A DNA stretch of 64,000 bases from Mycobacterium sp. Z3061. Lineage in GTDB: Bacteria > Actinomycetota > Actinomycetes > Mycobacteriales > Mycobacteriaceae. Position 1 is the first letter of the stretch. Each line of letters opens with the position of its first letter. The notes below the pieces were generated by a model. It ran no database searches. It was not told the DNA's origin and saw only the letters and a program-made list of their open reading frames with translations. Below, in pieces: positions 18,507 to 27,667 of this stretch. The stretch is from the NCBI RefSeq assembly GCF_031583025.1, contig NZ_CP134062.1, forward strand, positions 4,588,001-4,652,000, given 5' to 3'. Both the position numbers and the translations under genes were made by a program.

Positions 18507-19679
18507 TCAGCCCAGCACGGTGCGCACGACCGCGTCGGCCAGTAGCCGGCCCCGGTCGCTGAGGACCAGGTGGTCGCCGACAGACTCCAGCAACCCATCG
18601 GCGACCACCTGCTCGGCGCGTTCGCGTTCGGCGCCGCTCAGCCGAGCCACCGGTAACCCCTGCCGCAGCCGGATCTGCAGCAGCACCTCCTCGGTGTGCA
18701 GGGCGTCGGCATCCAGCTGCTCGTAGCCGGCCACCGGCAGCCCGCCGTCGCCGAGCCTGGACCCATAAGTGTTGGGGTGCTTGACATTCCACCACCGGAC
18801 GTTGCCGACATGGCTGTGCGCGCCGGGTCCGGCGCCCCACCACTGACCGCGGTCCCAGTAGCCCAGATTGTGGCGGCACTCACCGCCGGGACGGGCCCAG
18901 TTGGACACCTCGTACCAGGCCATGCCGGCGGCGGAGAGTCGCGCGTCGATCAACTCGTAGCGGTGCGCCAGCACGTCGTCGTCCGGCGGCTCGAGCTCTC
19001 CGCTGCGGACCCGCCTGGCCATCGCCGTGCCTTCCTCGACCACCAGCGCATAGGCCGACACGTGGTCGACACCCGTCTCCACCGCCGTGTCCACCGAGCG
19101 CAGCAGGTCCTCATCGGATTCGCCGGGGGTGCCGTAGATCAGGTCCAGGCTGACGTGCTCGAAGCCCAGATCGAGCGCCTCGCGGGCCGCTGCGGCGGAC
19201 CGGTTGGGTGTATGCACCCGGTCCAGCACCCCCAGCAACCGGGGCACCACCGACTGCATGCCCAACGACACCCGCGTGTATCCGGCCTCGCGGATCTCCT
19301 GGAAGAACTCCGGCCACGTCGACTCGGGGTTGGCCTCGGTGGTGATCTCGGCACCGGGTGCCAGCGTGAAGTGATCGCGCACCATGTCCAGCAGCGTCGC
19401 CAGGCGCGTGCCGCCCAGCAATGAGGGGGTACCGCCGCCCACGAACACCGTGTCCACCGTCGGGCCGCCGAGTCGGGCGGCCGCGCGCTCCAGCTCGGTC
19501 CGCAGCGCCGTCAGCCAGGCGTCCGGGTTGACTCCGCCCAGTTCCGCCGGGGTGTAGGTGTTGAAGTCGCAGTATCCGCACCGGGTGATGCAGAACGGGA
19601 CATGGACGTAGAGGCCGAACGGCCGTCCGGGGGTGGGCTGGATGGCCGGCAGTTCCACCGGCACCTCGACGGGAACCAT
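18507..19679 (-). CDS. hemN: HemW/HemN-like radical SAM protein
   Basis: A 390-residue radical SAM protein with the cluster motif CITRCGYCDFNTYTPAEL near the N-terminus, followed by VFVGGGTPSLL, TTEANPEST, RVSLGMQS, LDLIYGTPGESDEDL and the C-terminal HemW domain. The bacterial family was annotated as oxygen-independent coproporphyrinogen III oxidase, but many members are HemW heme chaperones; the CxxxCxxC without the HemN-specific extra N-terminal part favours HemW. GTG/ATG starts at 19694 and 19679 are both possible. Corresponds by order to Rv2388c. The downstream siroheme enzyme NirA shares the tetrapyrrole theme but is on the other strand. Confidence 0.92.
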   Translation of the reverse strand: MVPVEVPVELPAIQPTPGRPFGLYVHVPFCITRCGYCDFNTYTPAELGGVNPDAWLTALRTELERAAARLGGPTVDTVFVGGGTPSLLGGTRLATLLDMVRDHFTLAPGAEITTEANPESTWPEFFQEIREAGYTRVSLGMQSVVPRLLGVLDRVHTPNRSAAAAREALDLGFEHVSLDLIYGTPGESDEDLLRSVDTAVETGVDHVSAYALVVEEGTAMARRVRSGELEPPDDDVLAHRYELIDARLSAAGMAWYEVSNWARPGGECRHNLGYWDRGQWWGAGPGAHSHVGNVRWWNVKHPNTYGSRLGDGGLPVAGYEQLDADALHTEEVLLQIRLRQGLPVARLSGAERERAEQVVADGLLESVGDHLVLSDRGRLLADAVVRTVLG

Positions 19680-19824
19680 GCCAAATCTTGGCACGGCGGC
19701 CCGGCTCGGGCCGTTTCCCAGCAGTTTCCCGGGTTTGTTTACCGAAGCACCCAGGTACGGCTCGTAGTTTTAATCACTGTGAGAAGAAATTTGACCTGGT
19801 AACGAGCGCGGCGTTGATCCATGG

Positions 19825-19830
19825 CAGAAT
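19825..19830 (+). promoter_or_regulatory. -10 element of leaderless cysteine-leader transcript
   Basis: CAGAAT is followed by 7 nt and then GTG 19838, the spacing typical of mycobacterial leaderless promoters, so the mRNA should begin at the leader start codon. No clear -35 is seen. Confidence 0.55.
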
Positions 19831-19837
19831 GGCACCC

Positions 19838-19930
19838 GTGACCGTCGCCAAGTCGAACCTGCGAGTAGCACTGGTCGTGCGACGGCATATCGACCTCAAG
19901 CGCGTTTGCAGCTGTTGCTGTCTGCCTTGA
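19838..19930 (+). CDS. Leaderless polycysteine leader ORF of the nirA operon
   Basis: A 30-codon frame starting at GTG 19838 encodes a basic peptide ending VCSCCCLP, with four cysteines in the last seven residues. It ends 112 nt before nirA. In mycobacteria, leaderless polycysteine short ORFs are known upstream of sulfur-assimilation operons and act as cysteine-responsive attenuators: ribosome stalling at the Cys codons when cysteine is low exposes the downstream gene. Position, leaderless promoter and Cys cluster match that description. The 112-nt spacer probably holds the alternative RNA structures. Confidence 0.8.
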   Translation: MTVAKSNLRVALVVRRHIDLKRVCSCCCLP

Positions 19931-20042
19931 CGTCGTAGACCCAGCCCACCCGTACCACCTGCTGGCTGCCGGATCTGCGCCGCCGGAATCAACGGTGAGT
20001 CGCGCGTGTTCCAGCCGGCATGTTCCGAAGGAGAACTGCCCC

Positions 20043-21713
20043 ATGACGACAGCACGCCCCGCAAAGGCGCCCCGCAATGAGGGCCAGTGGGCGTTGGGCA
20101 ATCGCGAGCCGCTGAACCCCAACGAGGAGATGAAGAAGGCCGGCGCGCCGCTGGAGGTGCGCGAACGCATCGAGAACATCTACTCCAAGAACGGATTCGA
20201 CAGCATCGACAAGAGCGACCTGCGCGGGCGCTTCCGCTGGTGGGGCCTCTACACCCAGCGCGAACAGGGTTACGACGGCTCGTTCACCGGTGACGACAAC
20301 GCCGATCTGCTCGAGGCCAAGTACTTCATGATGCGGGTGCGGTGCGACGGCGGGGCGATCTCGAGTGCCGCGTTGCGCACGCTCGGCGAGATTTCCACCG
20401 AGTTCGGCCGCGACACCGCCGACATCTCCGACCGGGAGAACATCCAGTACCACTGGATCCGGGTTGAGGACGTCCCGGAGATCTGGCGGCGCTTGGACGA
20501 GGTGGGCCTGCAGACCACCGAGGCGTGCGGCGACTGCCCCCGTGTGGTGCTGGGCTCCCCGCTGGCCGGCGAGTCGCTGGACGAGGTCATCGACCCGACC
20601 TGGGCGATCGACGAGATCGTGCGCCGCTACATCGGCAAGCCCGAATACGCCGACCTGCCGCGCAAATACAAGACCGCGATCTCGGGGCTACAGGACGTCG
20701 CGCACGAGATCAACGACATCGCATTCATCGGCGTCAACCACCCTGAGCACGGTCCCGGGCTGGATCTGTGGGTCGGCGGCGGACTGTCGACCAACCCGAT
20801 GCTCGCCCAGCGACTCGGCGTGTGGGTTCCGCTGCAAGAGGTGCCCGAAGTGTGGGAGGCGGTGACGTCGATCTTCCGGGACTACGGGTACCGACGGCTG
20901 CGGGCCAAGGCGCGGCTGAAGTTCCTGGTCAAGGACTGGGGCGTCGAGAAGTTCCGTGAAGTTCTCGAGACCGAATACCTCAAGCGGCCGTTGATCGACG
21001 GCCCGGCACCCGACCCGATCGCGCATCCGATCGACCACGTCGGCGTGCAGCGCACCAAGAACGGGCTCAATGCCATCGGGGCCTCCCCGATCGCCGGGCG
21101 GGTGTCCGGCACCATACTCACCGCGGTCGCCGAGCTCGCCGAGCGCGCCGGCTCCAACCGCATCCGCTTCACCCCCTACCAGAAACTGGTCCTCCTCGAC
21201 GTTCCCGACGACAAAGTCGAAGAGACGGTTGCCGGGCTGGAAAGCCTTGGCCTGCAGGTGCGTCCGTCGCAGTGGCGGCGGAACTTGATGGCGTGCAGCG
21301 GAATCGAGTACTGCAAGTTGTCCTTCGCCGAAACCCGGGTGCGTGCACAGTCTTTGGTGCCCGAGCTGGAGGGCAGGCTGGCAGACATCAACTCCCGCCT
21401 GGACGTGCCGATCACCGTCAACATCAACGGCTGCCCCAACTCGTGCGCCCGAATCCAGATCGCCGACATCGGGTTCAAGGGCCAGATGGTCGACGACGGC
21501 GAAGGTGGCTCGGTCGAGGGCTTCCAGGTGCATCTGGGCGGCGGCCTCGGTCTGGACAGTGGATTCGGACGAAAACTGCGTCAGCACAAGGTCACCAGCG
21601 ACGAGCTGGGCGACTACATCGATCGGGTGACCCGCAACTTCCTCAAACACCGCCACGAGGGCGAGCGCTTCGCGCAGTGGGCCGTCCGGGCCGAGGAGGA
21701 CGATTTGCGATGA
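20043..21713 (+). CDS. nirA: Ferredoxin-dependent sulfite reductase NirA/SirA
   Basis: It reduces sulfite to sulfide with six electrons from ferredoxin; despite the name nirA, the M. tuberculosis enzyme is a sulfite reductase. 556 residues, with the siroheme/4Fe-4S cysteines in ACSGIEYCKLSFAET and NGCPNSCARIQIADIG (C-x5-C and C-x3-C). DRENIQYHWIRVEDVP and EACGDCPRVVLGSPLAGE are also conserved. ATG 20043 has AAGGAG 8 nt upstream. It is first in the operon nirA-cysH-ferrochelatase with 4-nt overlaps between genes, and is preceded by the polycysteine leader ORF. Confidence 0.95.
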   Translation: MTTARPAKAPRNEGQWALGNREPLNPNEEMKKAGAPLEVRERIENIYSKNGFDSIDKSDLRGRFRWWGLYTQREQGYDGSFTGDDNADLLEAKYFMMRVRCDGGAISSAALRTLGEISTEFGRDTADISDRENIQYHWIRVEDVPEIWRRLDEVGLQTTEACGDCPRVVLGSPLAGESLDEVIDPTWAIDEIVRRYIGKPEYADLPRKYKTAISGLQDVAHEINDIAFIGVNHPEHGPGLDLWVGGGLSTNPMLAQRLGVWVPLQEVPEVWEAVTSIFRDYGYRRLRAKARLKFLVKDWGVEKFREVLETEYLKRPLIDGPAPDPIAHPIDHVGVQRTKNGLNAIGASPIAGRVSGTILTAVAELAERAGSNRIRFTPYQKLVLLDVPDDKVEETVAGLESLGLQVRPSQWRRNLMACSGIEYCKLSFAETRVRAQSLVPELEGRLADINSRLDVPITVNINGCPNSCARIQIADIGFKGQMVDDGEGGSVEGFQVHLGGGLGLDSGFGRKLRQHKVTSDELGDYIDRVTRNFLKHRHEGERFAQWAVRAEEDDLR

Positions 21714-22450
21714 GCCAGGCGCCCAAACTGACCGAAGACGAGCTGCGCGAGCTGGCGGCGCGCGGCGCGGCGGAACTCGCCGGCGCCGACGCCATCGAGC
21801 TGCTGAAGTGGACCGAAGAGAACTTCGGCAACATCAACGGACCACGCGGCTGGGCGACGTGCAACTACGTGGTGGCCTCCAACATGCAGGACGCGGTGCT
21901 GGTGGACATGGCGGCCAAGGTACGGCCGGGTGTGCCGGTAATGTTCCTGGACACCGGTTATCACTTCGTGGAGACCATCGGCACCCGTGACGCGGTCGAA
22001 TCCGTCTACGACATCCGCGTCGTCAACGTCAACCCCGAGCACACGGTTGCCGAACAGGACAAGCTGCTGGGCAAGGACCTGTTCGCCCGTGACCCCGGCG
22101 AGTGCTGCAGGTTGCGCAAGGTCGCTCCGCTCGGCAAAGCGTTGCGCGGCTATTCGGCCTGGGTGACCGGCATCCGGCGGGTGGAAGCGCCGACCCGGGC
22201 CAACGCCCCGCTGATCAGTTTCGACGAGGCGTTCAAGCTGGTGAAGGTCAATCCGCTGGCGGCCTGGTCGGACGAGGACATGCAGAACTACATCGACGAG
22301 CACGACGTGTTGGTCAATCCCCTTGTCTACGAAGGTTATCCGTCGATCGGCTGCGCTCCCTGCACGGCCAAGCCAGTCGAGGGCGCCGACCCGCGTAGCG
22401 GACGCTGGCAGGGATTGTCGAAGACCGAGTGCGGTCTGCACGCGTCGTGA
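21710..22450 (+). CDS. cysH: APS reductase (adenylyl-sulfate reductase) CysH
   Basis: A 246-residue thioredoxin-dependent reductase that turns adenosine 5'-phosphosulfate into sulfite. The two cysteine pairs that bind the [4Fe-4S] cluster and mark the APS-specific type are visible in ECCRLRKVAPL and IGCAPCTAKP, and the catalytic cysteine in KTECGLH at the C-terminus. The start overlaps the nirA stop (ATGA), and its product is the substrate of NirA. The end overlaps the next gene (GTGA). Confidence 0.96.
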   Translation: MSQAPKLTEDELRELAARGAAELAGADAIELLKWTEENFGNINGPRGWATCNYVVASNMQDAVLVDMAAKVRPGVPVMFLDTGYHFVETIGTRDAVESVYDIRVVNVNPEHTVAEQDKLLGKDLFARDPGECCRLRKVAPLGKALRGYSAWVTGIRRVEAPTRANAPLISFDEAFKLVKVNPLAAWSDEDMQNYIDEHDVLVNPLVYEGYPSIGCAPCTAKPVEGADPRSGRWQGLSKTECGLHAS

Positions 22451-23163
22451 CCACCTCGCTGGTGCTGACCGCGCACGGCAGCGCGGACCCTCGTTCGGCG
22501 GCCAATGCCCGGGCCGTCGCACGCCAGGTGGCGCGGCTGCGTCCGGACCTGGACGTGCGGGTCGCGTTCTGCGAGCACAATGCGCCGGGGTTGGTGGAGG
22601 TGCTGAACACGTGCCCGGGCGAGGCCGTCGTCACGCCCCTGCTGCTGGCGGACGCGTACCACGCCCGCGTCGACATTCCCGCCCAGATCGCCGAGTGCGC
22701 CGTCAGCGACCGGGTCCGTCAGGCCGGAGTGCTCGGAGAGGATGACCGACTGATCTCGGTCGCGCGCCAGCGGGTGATGCAGTCGGGGGTCTCCCGGCTT
22801 GACGACACCCTCGGCGTGCTCGTGGTGGCCATCGGGTCGTCCAATCCCGCCGCCAATAGCCGGACAGCCGACGTCGCGCCCCGGCTCGCGGCCGGAACCC
22901 GTTGGGCCGCAGTGACAACCGCGTTCGCCACCCATCCGAAGCCGTCGTTGGCCGAGTCGGTGCAACGGCTGCACGACCGGGGTGCGCGGCGGGTGGTCGT
23001 CGCGCCGTGGTTCCTGGCGCCGGGTCGGATACCGGACCGGGTGGAGCGCTTCGCCGCCGAGGCAGGGGTGGCCATGGCCGCGCCGCTGGGCGCACACCCA
23101 TGGGTCGCCCACACCGTGCTGGACCGCTTCGACCACGCCGCCGCGGAGCGCGCCGCCGCGTAG
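22447..23163 (+). CDS. CbiX/SirB-type sirohydrochlorin ferrochelatase
   Basis: A 238-residue protein with two chelatase half-domains. The first begins LVLTAHGSADPRSAANARAVARQV and the second LVVAIGSSNPAANSRTADVAP; metal-binding His residues are in AHGS and DAYHARVDIP. It should insert iron into sirohydrochlorin to make siroheme, the cofactor of NirA, which explains its place in the operon. It corresponds by order to Rv2393. GTG 22447 overlaps the cysH TGA, indicating translational coupling. Confidence 0.9.
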   Translation: MTTSLVLTAHGSADPRSAANARAVARQVARLRPDLDVRVAFCEHNAPGLVEVLNTCPGEAVVTPLLLADAYHARVDIPAQIAECAVSDRVRQAGVLGEDDRLISVARQRVMQSGVSRLDDTLGVLVVAIGSSNPAANSRTADVAPRLAAGTRWAAVTTAFATHPKPSLAESVQRLHDRGARRVVVAPWFLAPGRIPDRVERFAAEAGVAMAAPLGAHPWVAHTVLDRFDHAAAERAAA

Positions 23164-23285
23164 CTCGCTCAGCCTGCAAATCTGCAGCCAAAGTGCGAGA
23201 ACGCCCCTGCAAAAACGCAGGCTCGATGAAACCCAGCCGCCGGACGACCGGTGTGACACGCGCGCGACCGGGTACCCGCGCACCC

Positions 23286-23522
23286 ATGACGGCTATGCCA
23301 CCAGATCCGAATCCAACTCAGGTACCGGGCCTCGAGCCCGGCGGGGGCGTCCCGCCCGGCTCGACACCGCCCGATTCGGCACAGACCTCAGGACTGTCGG
23401 CGGAACAGCCACGTCCGAAGCGGATCCTCACCCCGCTGGTGCTGACCAGCATCATCGCGGTGATCGTCTTCGCCTTGTTGTTCGTCGCCGACGCGATGTG
23501 GATGCTGGCGCACCTGCCCTGA
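23286..23522 (+). CDS. Small single-helix membrane protein (DUF6480-like)
   Basis: A 78-residue protein: a Pro/Gly-rich N-terminal part (PDPNPTQVPGLEPGGGVPPGSTPP) and one C-terminal membrane helix (LTPLVLTSIIAVIVFALLFVADAMW). This composition fits small actinobacterial membrane proteins of the DUF6480 kind; function is unknown. ATG 23286 or 23295 could start it; no clear ribosome site is seen. It abuts the cysA stop on the opposite strand, with no gap. Confidence 0.65.
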   Translation: MTAMPPDPNPTQVPGLEPGGGVPPGSTPPDSAQTSGLSAEQPRPKRILTPLVLTSIIAVIVFALLFVADAMWMLAHLP

Positions 23523-24575
23523 TCACGCAGAGGTGAGCGTCGATTCCGCCGGCGCCTCGTTGGCGATCGGCGGCACCCGGGTGGCCCGCACGTACACCTC
23601 GTCGCCCGACTTCAGGGCCAGCGCCTCGGCGTCGCCGCGAGTGATCTGGGCGGTGAACGGGCCTCCGGACGCTGCGCTGGTCAACTCGACCCGGACCTCG
23701 AAGCCGAGCGTGACGACGCGGTCGACCGTGGCGCGCACGACGCCGATCGACTCCGCCGTGCCGTCGCCGCCGGCGATCGCCATTTCGGGGTTGCGGCCTA
23801 CCCGAATGTCGTGGGGGCGGACCAGTGCACCGTTCAGGGCTGACACCGCGCCCAGGAAGGACATCACGAAGGCGTTCTGCGGGGCGTCATACACGTCGGT
23901 CGGGGAACCGATCTGCTCGATACGGCCCTTGTTGAGCACGGCGATCCGGTCGGCCACGTCCAGTGCCTCGGCCTGGTCGTGGGTGACCAGCACCGTGGTG
24001 ACGTGTACTTCGTCGTGCAGGCGCCGCAACCACGCCCTCAGGTCCTCGCGCACCTTGGCGTCCAGCGCGCCGAACGGCTCGTCGAGCAGCAGCACCTCCG
24101 GGTCGACGGCCAGTGCACGCGCGAGTGCCATGCGCTGACGTTGCCCGCCGGACAGCTGATTGGGGTAGCGGTTCTGAAAACCACTGAGCCCCACCACTTC
24201 CAGCAGATGATCGACCTTCTCGTTGATCTCGGCCTTGGGACGCTTGCGGATCTTCAGCCCGAACGCGACATTGTTGCGCACGGTCAGGTGTTTGAACGCC
24301 GCGTAGTGCTGGAAGACGAACCCGATCCCCCGGCGTTGCGGTGGCACCCGGGTGACTTCGCGGCCGTTGATCGTGACGGTTCCGGAGTCGGGTTGGTCAA
24401 GGCCGGCGATGGTGCGCAGCAGCGTCGACTTGCCCGAACCGCTGGGACCCAGCAGCGCGGTCAGTGACCCGGTGGGCACCACGAAGTCCACGTGGTCCAG
24501 CGCGACGAAGTCGCCGTAGTGCTTGTAGGCGTCCCGAACGACGATCGCGTTCTTGCCCTGGTCGGTCCCGGTCAT
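23523..24575 (-). CDS. cysA: Sulfate ABC transporter ATP-binding protein CysA
   Basis: A 350-residue ABC ATPase. Walker A is [11 protein letters not shown], the Q-loop VFQHYAAF, the signature [15 protein letters not shown], Walker [12 protein letters not shown] and the H-loop VLVTHDQ. A C-terminal TOBE-like regulatory domain follows (about residues 240-350). It energises sulfate (thiosulfate) import with CysT, CysW and SubI. ATG 24575 is chosen for AAGGAGACTGGAG upstream. It is the last gene of subI-cysT-cysW-cysA. Confidence 0.95.
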   Translation of the reverse strand: MTGTDQGKNAIVVRDAYKHYGDFVALDHVDFVVPTGSLTALLGPSGSGKSTLLRTIAGLDQPDSGTVTINGREVTRVPPQRRGIGFVFQHYAAFKHLTVRNNVAFGLKIRKRPKAEINEKVDHLLEVVGLSGFQNRYPNQLSGGQRQRMALARALAVDPEVLLLDEPFGALDAKVREDLRAWLRRLHDEVHVTTVLVTHDQAEALDVADRIAVLNKGRIEQIGSPTDVYDAPQNAFVMSFLGAVSALNGALVRPHDIRVGRNPEMAIAGGDGTAESIGVVRATVDRVVTLGFEVRVELTSAASGGPFTAQITRGDAEALALKSGDEVYVRATRVPPIANEAPAESTLTSA

Positions 24576-24597
24576 GTCTCCAGTCTCCTTGTCCGGC

Positions 24598-25410
24598 CTA
24601 TTTGCTTGCTTTTGCCCGACGTGCATCGAGCACCACTTGAACGATCAGCACCAACACGGCGACTCCCATCAACAACGTCGACAACGCGTACGCGCCATAC
24701 TCCGCGCCTCGGTTGTAGCGGTCGGACACCAGCAGCGTCAGCGTCTGCGACTGCCCGGGCAGGTTGGACGACACCATGATCACCGCGCCGTACTCGCCGA
24801 GCGTGCGCGCGATGGTCAGCACGATGCCGTAGGTCAGGCCCCAGCGGATGGACGGCAACGTGATCCGCCAAAAGGTCTGCCACCAACCGGAACCCAGCGT
24901 CGCGGCGGCCTGCTCCTGATCGGTGCCCAGTTCGTGCAGCACCGGTTCGACCTCGCGCACCACGAATGGAAGGGTGACGAAGATGCTGGCCAGCACGATC
25001 CCGGGGAAGCCGAAGATGATCTTGAATCCGAGGTCACGCTCGACGAACCCGAGGGCGCCGGCGCTGCCCCACAGCACGATCAGCGCCACGCCCACGATGA
25101 CGGGCGAGACCGCGAACGGCAGGTCGATGATGGCCTGCAGGATGCCCTTGCCGCGAAAACGGTTGCGCGCGAGCACCAGTGCCGTGGGGATACCGAACAC
25201 CACATTGAGCGGCACCACGATCGCCACGACCAGCAGCGACAAGTTCAACGCCGACACCGCCGCCGGCGTGCTGACCCAGTCGTAGAACTGGCCCAACCCG
25301 GGCTGGAAGGTGCGCCACAGGATCAGCAGCACCGGAACCAGCAGCAGCGAGAAGATATACGCCAGAGCGGTGTAACGGAGCAGGTAGCGGACCGTTCGCG
25401 ACGAAGCCAC
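24598..25410 (-). CDS. cysW: Sulfate ABC transporter permease CysW
   Basis: A 270-residue inner-membrane permease with six predicted helices and the permease EAA-type loop ([27 protein letters not shown], about residues 165-190). It pairs with CysT to form the sulfate channel. GTG 25410 overlaps the cysT TAG by one base, which suggests coupled translation; 22 nt separate it from cysA. Confidence 0.94.
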   Translation of the reverse strand: MASSRTVRYLLRYTALAYIFSLLLVPVLLILWRTFQPGLGQFYDWVSTPAAVSALNLSLLVVAIVVPLNVVFGIPTALVLARNRFRGKGILQAIIDLPFAVSPVIVGVALIVLWGSAGALGFVERDLGFKIIFGFPGIVLASIFVTLPFVVREVEPVLHELGTDQEQAAATLGSGWWQTFWRITLPSIRWGLTYGIVLTIARTLGEYGAVIMVSSNLPGQSQTLTLLVSDRYNRGAEYGAYALSTLLMGVAVLVLIVQVVLDARRAKASK

Positions 25411-26279
25411 TAGGACATCTCCTCACGCTTGGCCGCCCGGCCACCGATGACGCGCAGAATGAGCAACACGATGAACGAAAGTGACAGCAGCACAATGGAT
25501 ATCGCCGCAGCCCCGGTGCGGTCGTCGTTCTCGATCAAGGTTCGAATCCACTGCGAGGACACTTCGGTCTTGCCCGGTATCGCACCGCCGATCAGCACCA
25601 CCGAACCGAACTCACCGATGGCGCGCGAAAATGCCAGCCCCGCACCGGACAACAAGGCGGGCAATAAGGACGGCAGCACGACGGAAGTGAAGATCTTGAG
25701 TCCACTGGCTCCGAGCGACGCCGCCGCCTCCTCGGACTCTTTGTCGATCTCCAACAAAACCGGCTGCACGGCGCGCACCACGAACGGCAGCGTGACGAAT
25801 GCCAGCGCAATCCCCACACCCCACTCCGTGTGCTGCAGGTGCAGGCCGATGGGGCTGTGGTTGCCGTACAGGGCCAGCATCACCAGGCTCGCGACGATGG
25901 TCGGCAACGCGAACGGCAGGTCGATCACCGCGTCGACAATGCGCTTGCCAAAGAAGTTGTCGCGCACCAGCACCCAGGCAATGAGCAGGCCGAACAGCGT
26001 GTTGAGCAGCGTCACCCCGGCGGAAATCGTCAGCGTCACGCGCAACGATTCCAGCGCCGCGTGCGAGGTGACCGCCAGCCGGAAGGCCTGCCAGCCGCCG
26101 CCGGCCGCCTGCCAGACGATGGCGGCCAGTGGCAGCAGCACGATCACCGACAGCCAGATGGTCGCGACGCCGACCCGCAGGGAGGTGCTGCCCGCGCGTC
26201 CGCCGGCGGGGGGTTCGGCGTCGGCCTCGAGTTCGGGCCGGATCGCCTCAGGATTCGGGTTTGTCGTCACGGCGGTCAT
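25410..26279 (-). CDS. cysT: Sulfate ABC transporter permease CysT
   Basis: A 289-residue permease with an N-terminal cytosolic tail of about 35 residues, then six helices and the EAA loop EEAAASLGASGLKIFTSVVLPSLLPAL. IDLPFALPTIVASLVMLALYG is characteristic of CysT. ATG 26279 overlaps the subI stop (ATGA); an upstream in-frame extension to 26459 lies inside subI and is not coding. Confidence 0.94.
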   Translation of the reverse strand: MTAVTTNPNPEAIRPELEADAEPPAGGRAGSTSLRVGVATIWLSVIVLLPLAAIVWQAAGGGWQAFRLAVTSHAALESLRVTLTISAGVTLLNTLFGLLIAWVLVRDNFFGKRIVDAVIDLPFALPTIVASLVMLALYGNHSPIGLHLQHTEWGVGIALAFVTLPFVVRAVQPVLLEIDKESEEAAASLGASGLKIFTSVVLPSLLPALLSGAGLAFSRAIGEFGSVVLIGGAIPGKTEVSSQWIRTLIENDDRTGAAAISIVLLSLSFIVLLILRVIGGRAAKREEMS

Positions 26280-27316
26280 CCGGTGGCCTGCGTGTAGATC
26301 TTGGTGATGCTGCCCGAGCTCTTGTCGAACAGTTGCGGGTCGACGGTGCCCCACCCGCCCAGGTCGGCGATCGTCCACAGTTTCAGCGGAACCGGGAACT
26401 GATCGCGGAACGAGGCCGCGACGGACGGATCGACCGGCCGGAAACCGGCTTTCGCCCACAGCGTCTGGGCGGCCGCGGTGTACTGGAAGTTCTTGAACGC
26501 GACGGCCGCGGCGAGGTGAGTGCTGGTGCTCAGCACCGCCATCGGATTCTCGATTTTGAAAGTCTGTGGCGGCGTGACGTGTTCGACCGGCTTGCCGGCC
26601 CGCTCGGCGGCGATGGCCTCATTCTCGTAGCTGATCAGAACATCTCCACTGCCCTGGACGAAAACGTCCGTCGCCTCTCGCCCCGAGCCCGGACGCATTT
26701 TGACGTGTTCCCTCACCAATCGATTGACAAACTCGATCCCGGCCTGGCCGTTACGGCCGCCCTCACTCTTGACGGCGTACGGGGCCAATAAATTCCATTT
26801 GGCCGAACCCGAACTCAGCGGGCTGGGTGTCACCACCTCGACGCCCGGACGCAGCAGGTCGTCCCAGTCGTGGATGTTCTTCGGATTCCCCTTGCGCACC
26901 ACCAATGTCACCACCGAACCGAACGGGATGCCCTTGGTAGCCCCGGTATCCCAGTCCTTGGCGACCTTGCCGCCCTTCACCAGCCGGGTGATGTCCGGTT
27001 CGACCGAGAAATTCACCAGATCGGCCGGCTTGCCCTCGGCCACGCCGCGCGACTGGTCACCGGAGGCGCCGAAGGAGGTGATGACTTGCACACCCTTGCC
27101 CTCTTCGGAGGCGTTGAACGCCGGGATCACCTTGCTCCAGCCAGGTTCGGCGACCGAATACGCGACCAGCGTGATGCTGGACTTGGCGTCGGCCAGTCCT
27201 CCGCCGCCAACGACATCGCTGGGACCGCCGCTGCACGCGGCAACGACACCGGTGATGAGCGCCAGGGCAGCGGGCTGGCGCCAGCGCCATCGGATGCCGG
27301 AGAACCTCTGCGACAT
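26276..27316 (-). CDS. subI: Sulfate-binding lipoprotein SubI
   Basis: A 346-residue periplasmic binding protein for the CysTWA transporter. The signal peptide (residues 5-27) ends in a lipobox VVAACSG, so Cys28 is the lipidated residue. The fold begins ITLVAYSVAEPGWSKVIPAF, and the sulfate-contact segments SFGASGDQSRGV, PLSSGSAKWN and GSGDVLISYENEA are present. It is first in the operon; a cysteine-rich leader ORF lies 115 nt upstream on the same strand. Confidence 0.94.
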   Translation of the reverse strand: MSQRFSGIRWRWRQPAALALITGVVAACSGGPSDVVGGGGLADAKSSITLVAYSVAEPGWSKVIPAFNASEEGKGVQVITSFGASGDQSRGVAEGKPADLVNFSVEPDITRLVKGGKVAKDWDTGATKGIPFGSVVTLVVRKGNPKNIHDWDDLLRPGVEVVTPSPLSSGSAKWNLLAPYAVKSEGGRNGQAGIEFVNRLVREHVKMRPGSGREATDVFVQGSGDVLISYENEAIAAERAGKPVEHVTPPQTFKIENPMAVLSTSTHLAAAVAFKNFQYTAAAQTLWAKAGFRPVDPSVAASFRDQFPVPLKLWTIADLGGWGTVDPQLFDKSSGSITKIYTQATG

Positions 27317-27431
27317 TGATTGCCTCTCAGTGCGGGACTGTCGGATTGTGGTCCCGTGCTGCGGAAAGGCGATTAGTCAGTGACGACGGAGATCACAAAC
27401 TCCATCCCAGACCGCGCACGGGTTCAGGGAG

Positions 27432-27536
27432 TCAGCGACAACAGCGTGCGTCAACCGCGGCGCAACTCACCACGGCGAAATCAGCGCAGCCGAACGCCGA
27501 AACGCGGCGCTCCAAAACTGTGGCTGCGGCATGCAT
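27432..27536 (-). CDS. Leaderless cysteine-rich leader ORF of the subI operon
   Basis: A 34-codon frame from ATG 27536 encodes a peptide whose second half contains four cysteines, ending ARCCR. It ends 115 nt before the subI ATG. The ATG lies 7 nt after a TAGGCT hexamer, so it is most likely leaderless. Together with the nirA leader, this matches the known mycobacterial polycysteine leaders upstream of sulfur genes. The Cys codons are more spread out here (C, C, CC), so stalling may be weaker. Confidence 0.75.
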   Translation of the reverse strand: MHAAATVLERRVSAFGCADFAVVSCAAVDARCCR

Positions 27537-27543
27537 GTCGCGA

Positions 27544-27549
27544 AGCCTA
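27544..27549 (-). promoter_or_regulatory. -10 element of the subI leader transcript
   Basis: TAGGCT on the minus strand fits the mycobacterial TANNNT -10 consensus and is 7 nt from the leader ATG, predicting a leaderless mRNA that continues into subI-cysT-cysW-cysA. Confidence 0.6.
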
Positions 27550-27584
27550 ACAGAGTTCACGCCGCTGGCAATTTGGCGGGGGAA

Positions 27585-27662
27585 TCAGTGTGTGACCAGC
27601 CAGGTGACGATGACCAGTGCCACCAGCGCGACCAGAATGAGGGTGACGTGCGAACGGGGCAT
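27585..27662 (-). CDS. Possible 25-residue membrane microprotein
   Basis: A short frame beginning MPRSHVTLILVALVAL and ending TWLVTH is almost entirely one membrane helix after a positively charged start. It begins 5 nt after the stop of the small membrane protein upstream on the same strand, so it could be translated by coupling. The ribosome site is weak. Composition strongly suggests a membrane peptide, but chance cannot be excluded at this length. Confidence 0.4.
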   Translation of the reverse strand: MPRSHVTLILVALVALVIVTWLVTH

Positions 27663-27667
27663 TGTGA

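Noticed and set aside
23206..23221. Hairpin CCTGC-AAAAAC-GCAGG after the ferrochelatase gene
   Set aside because: The stem is only 5 bp with no T-run, too weak to call a terminator.
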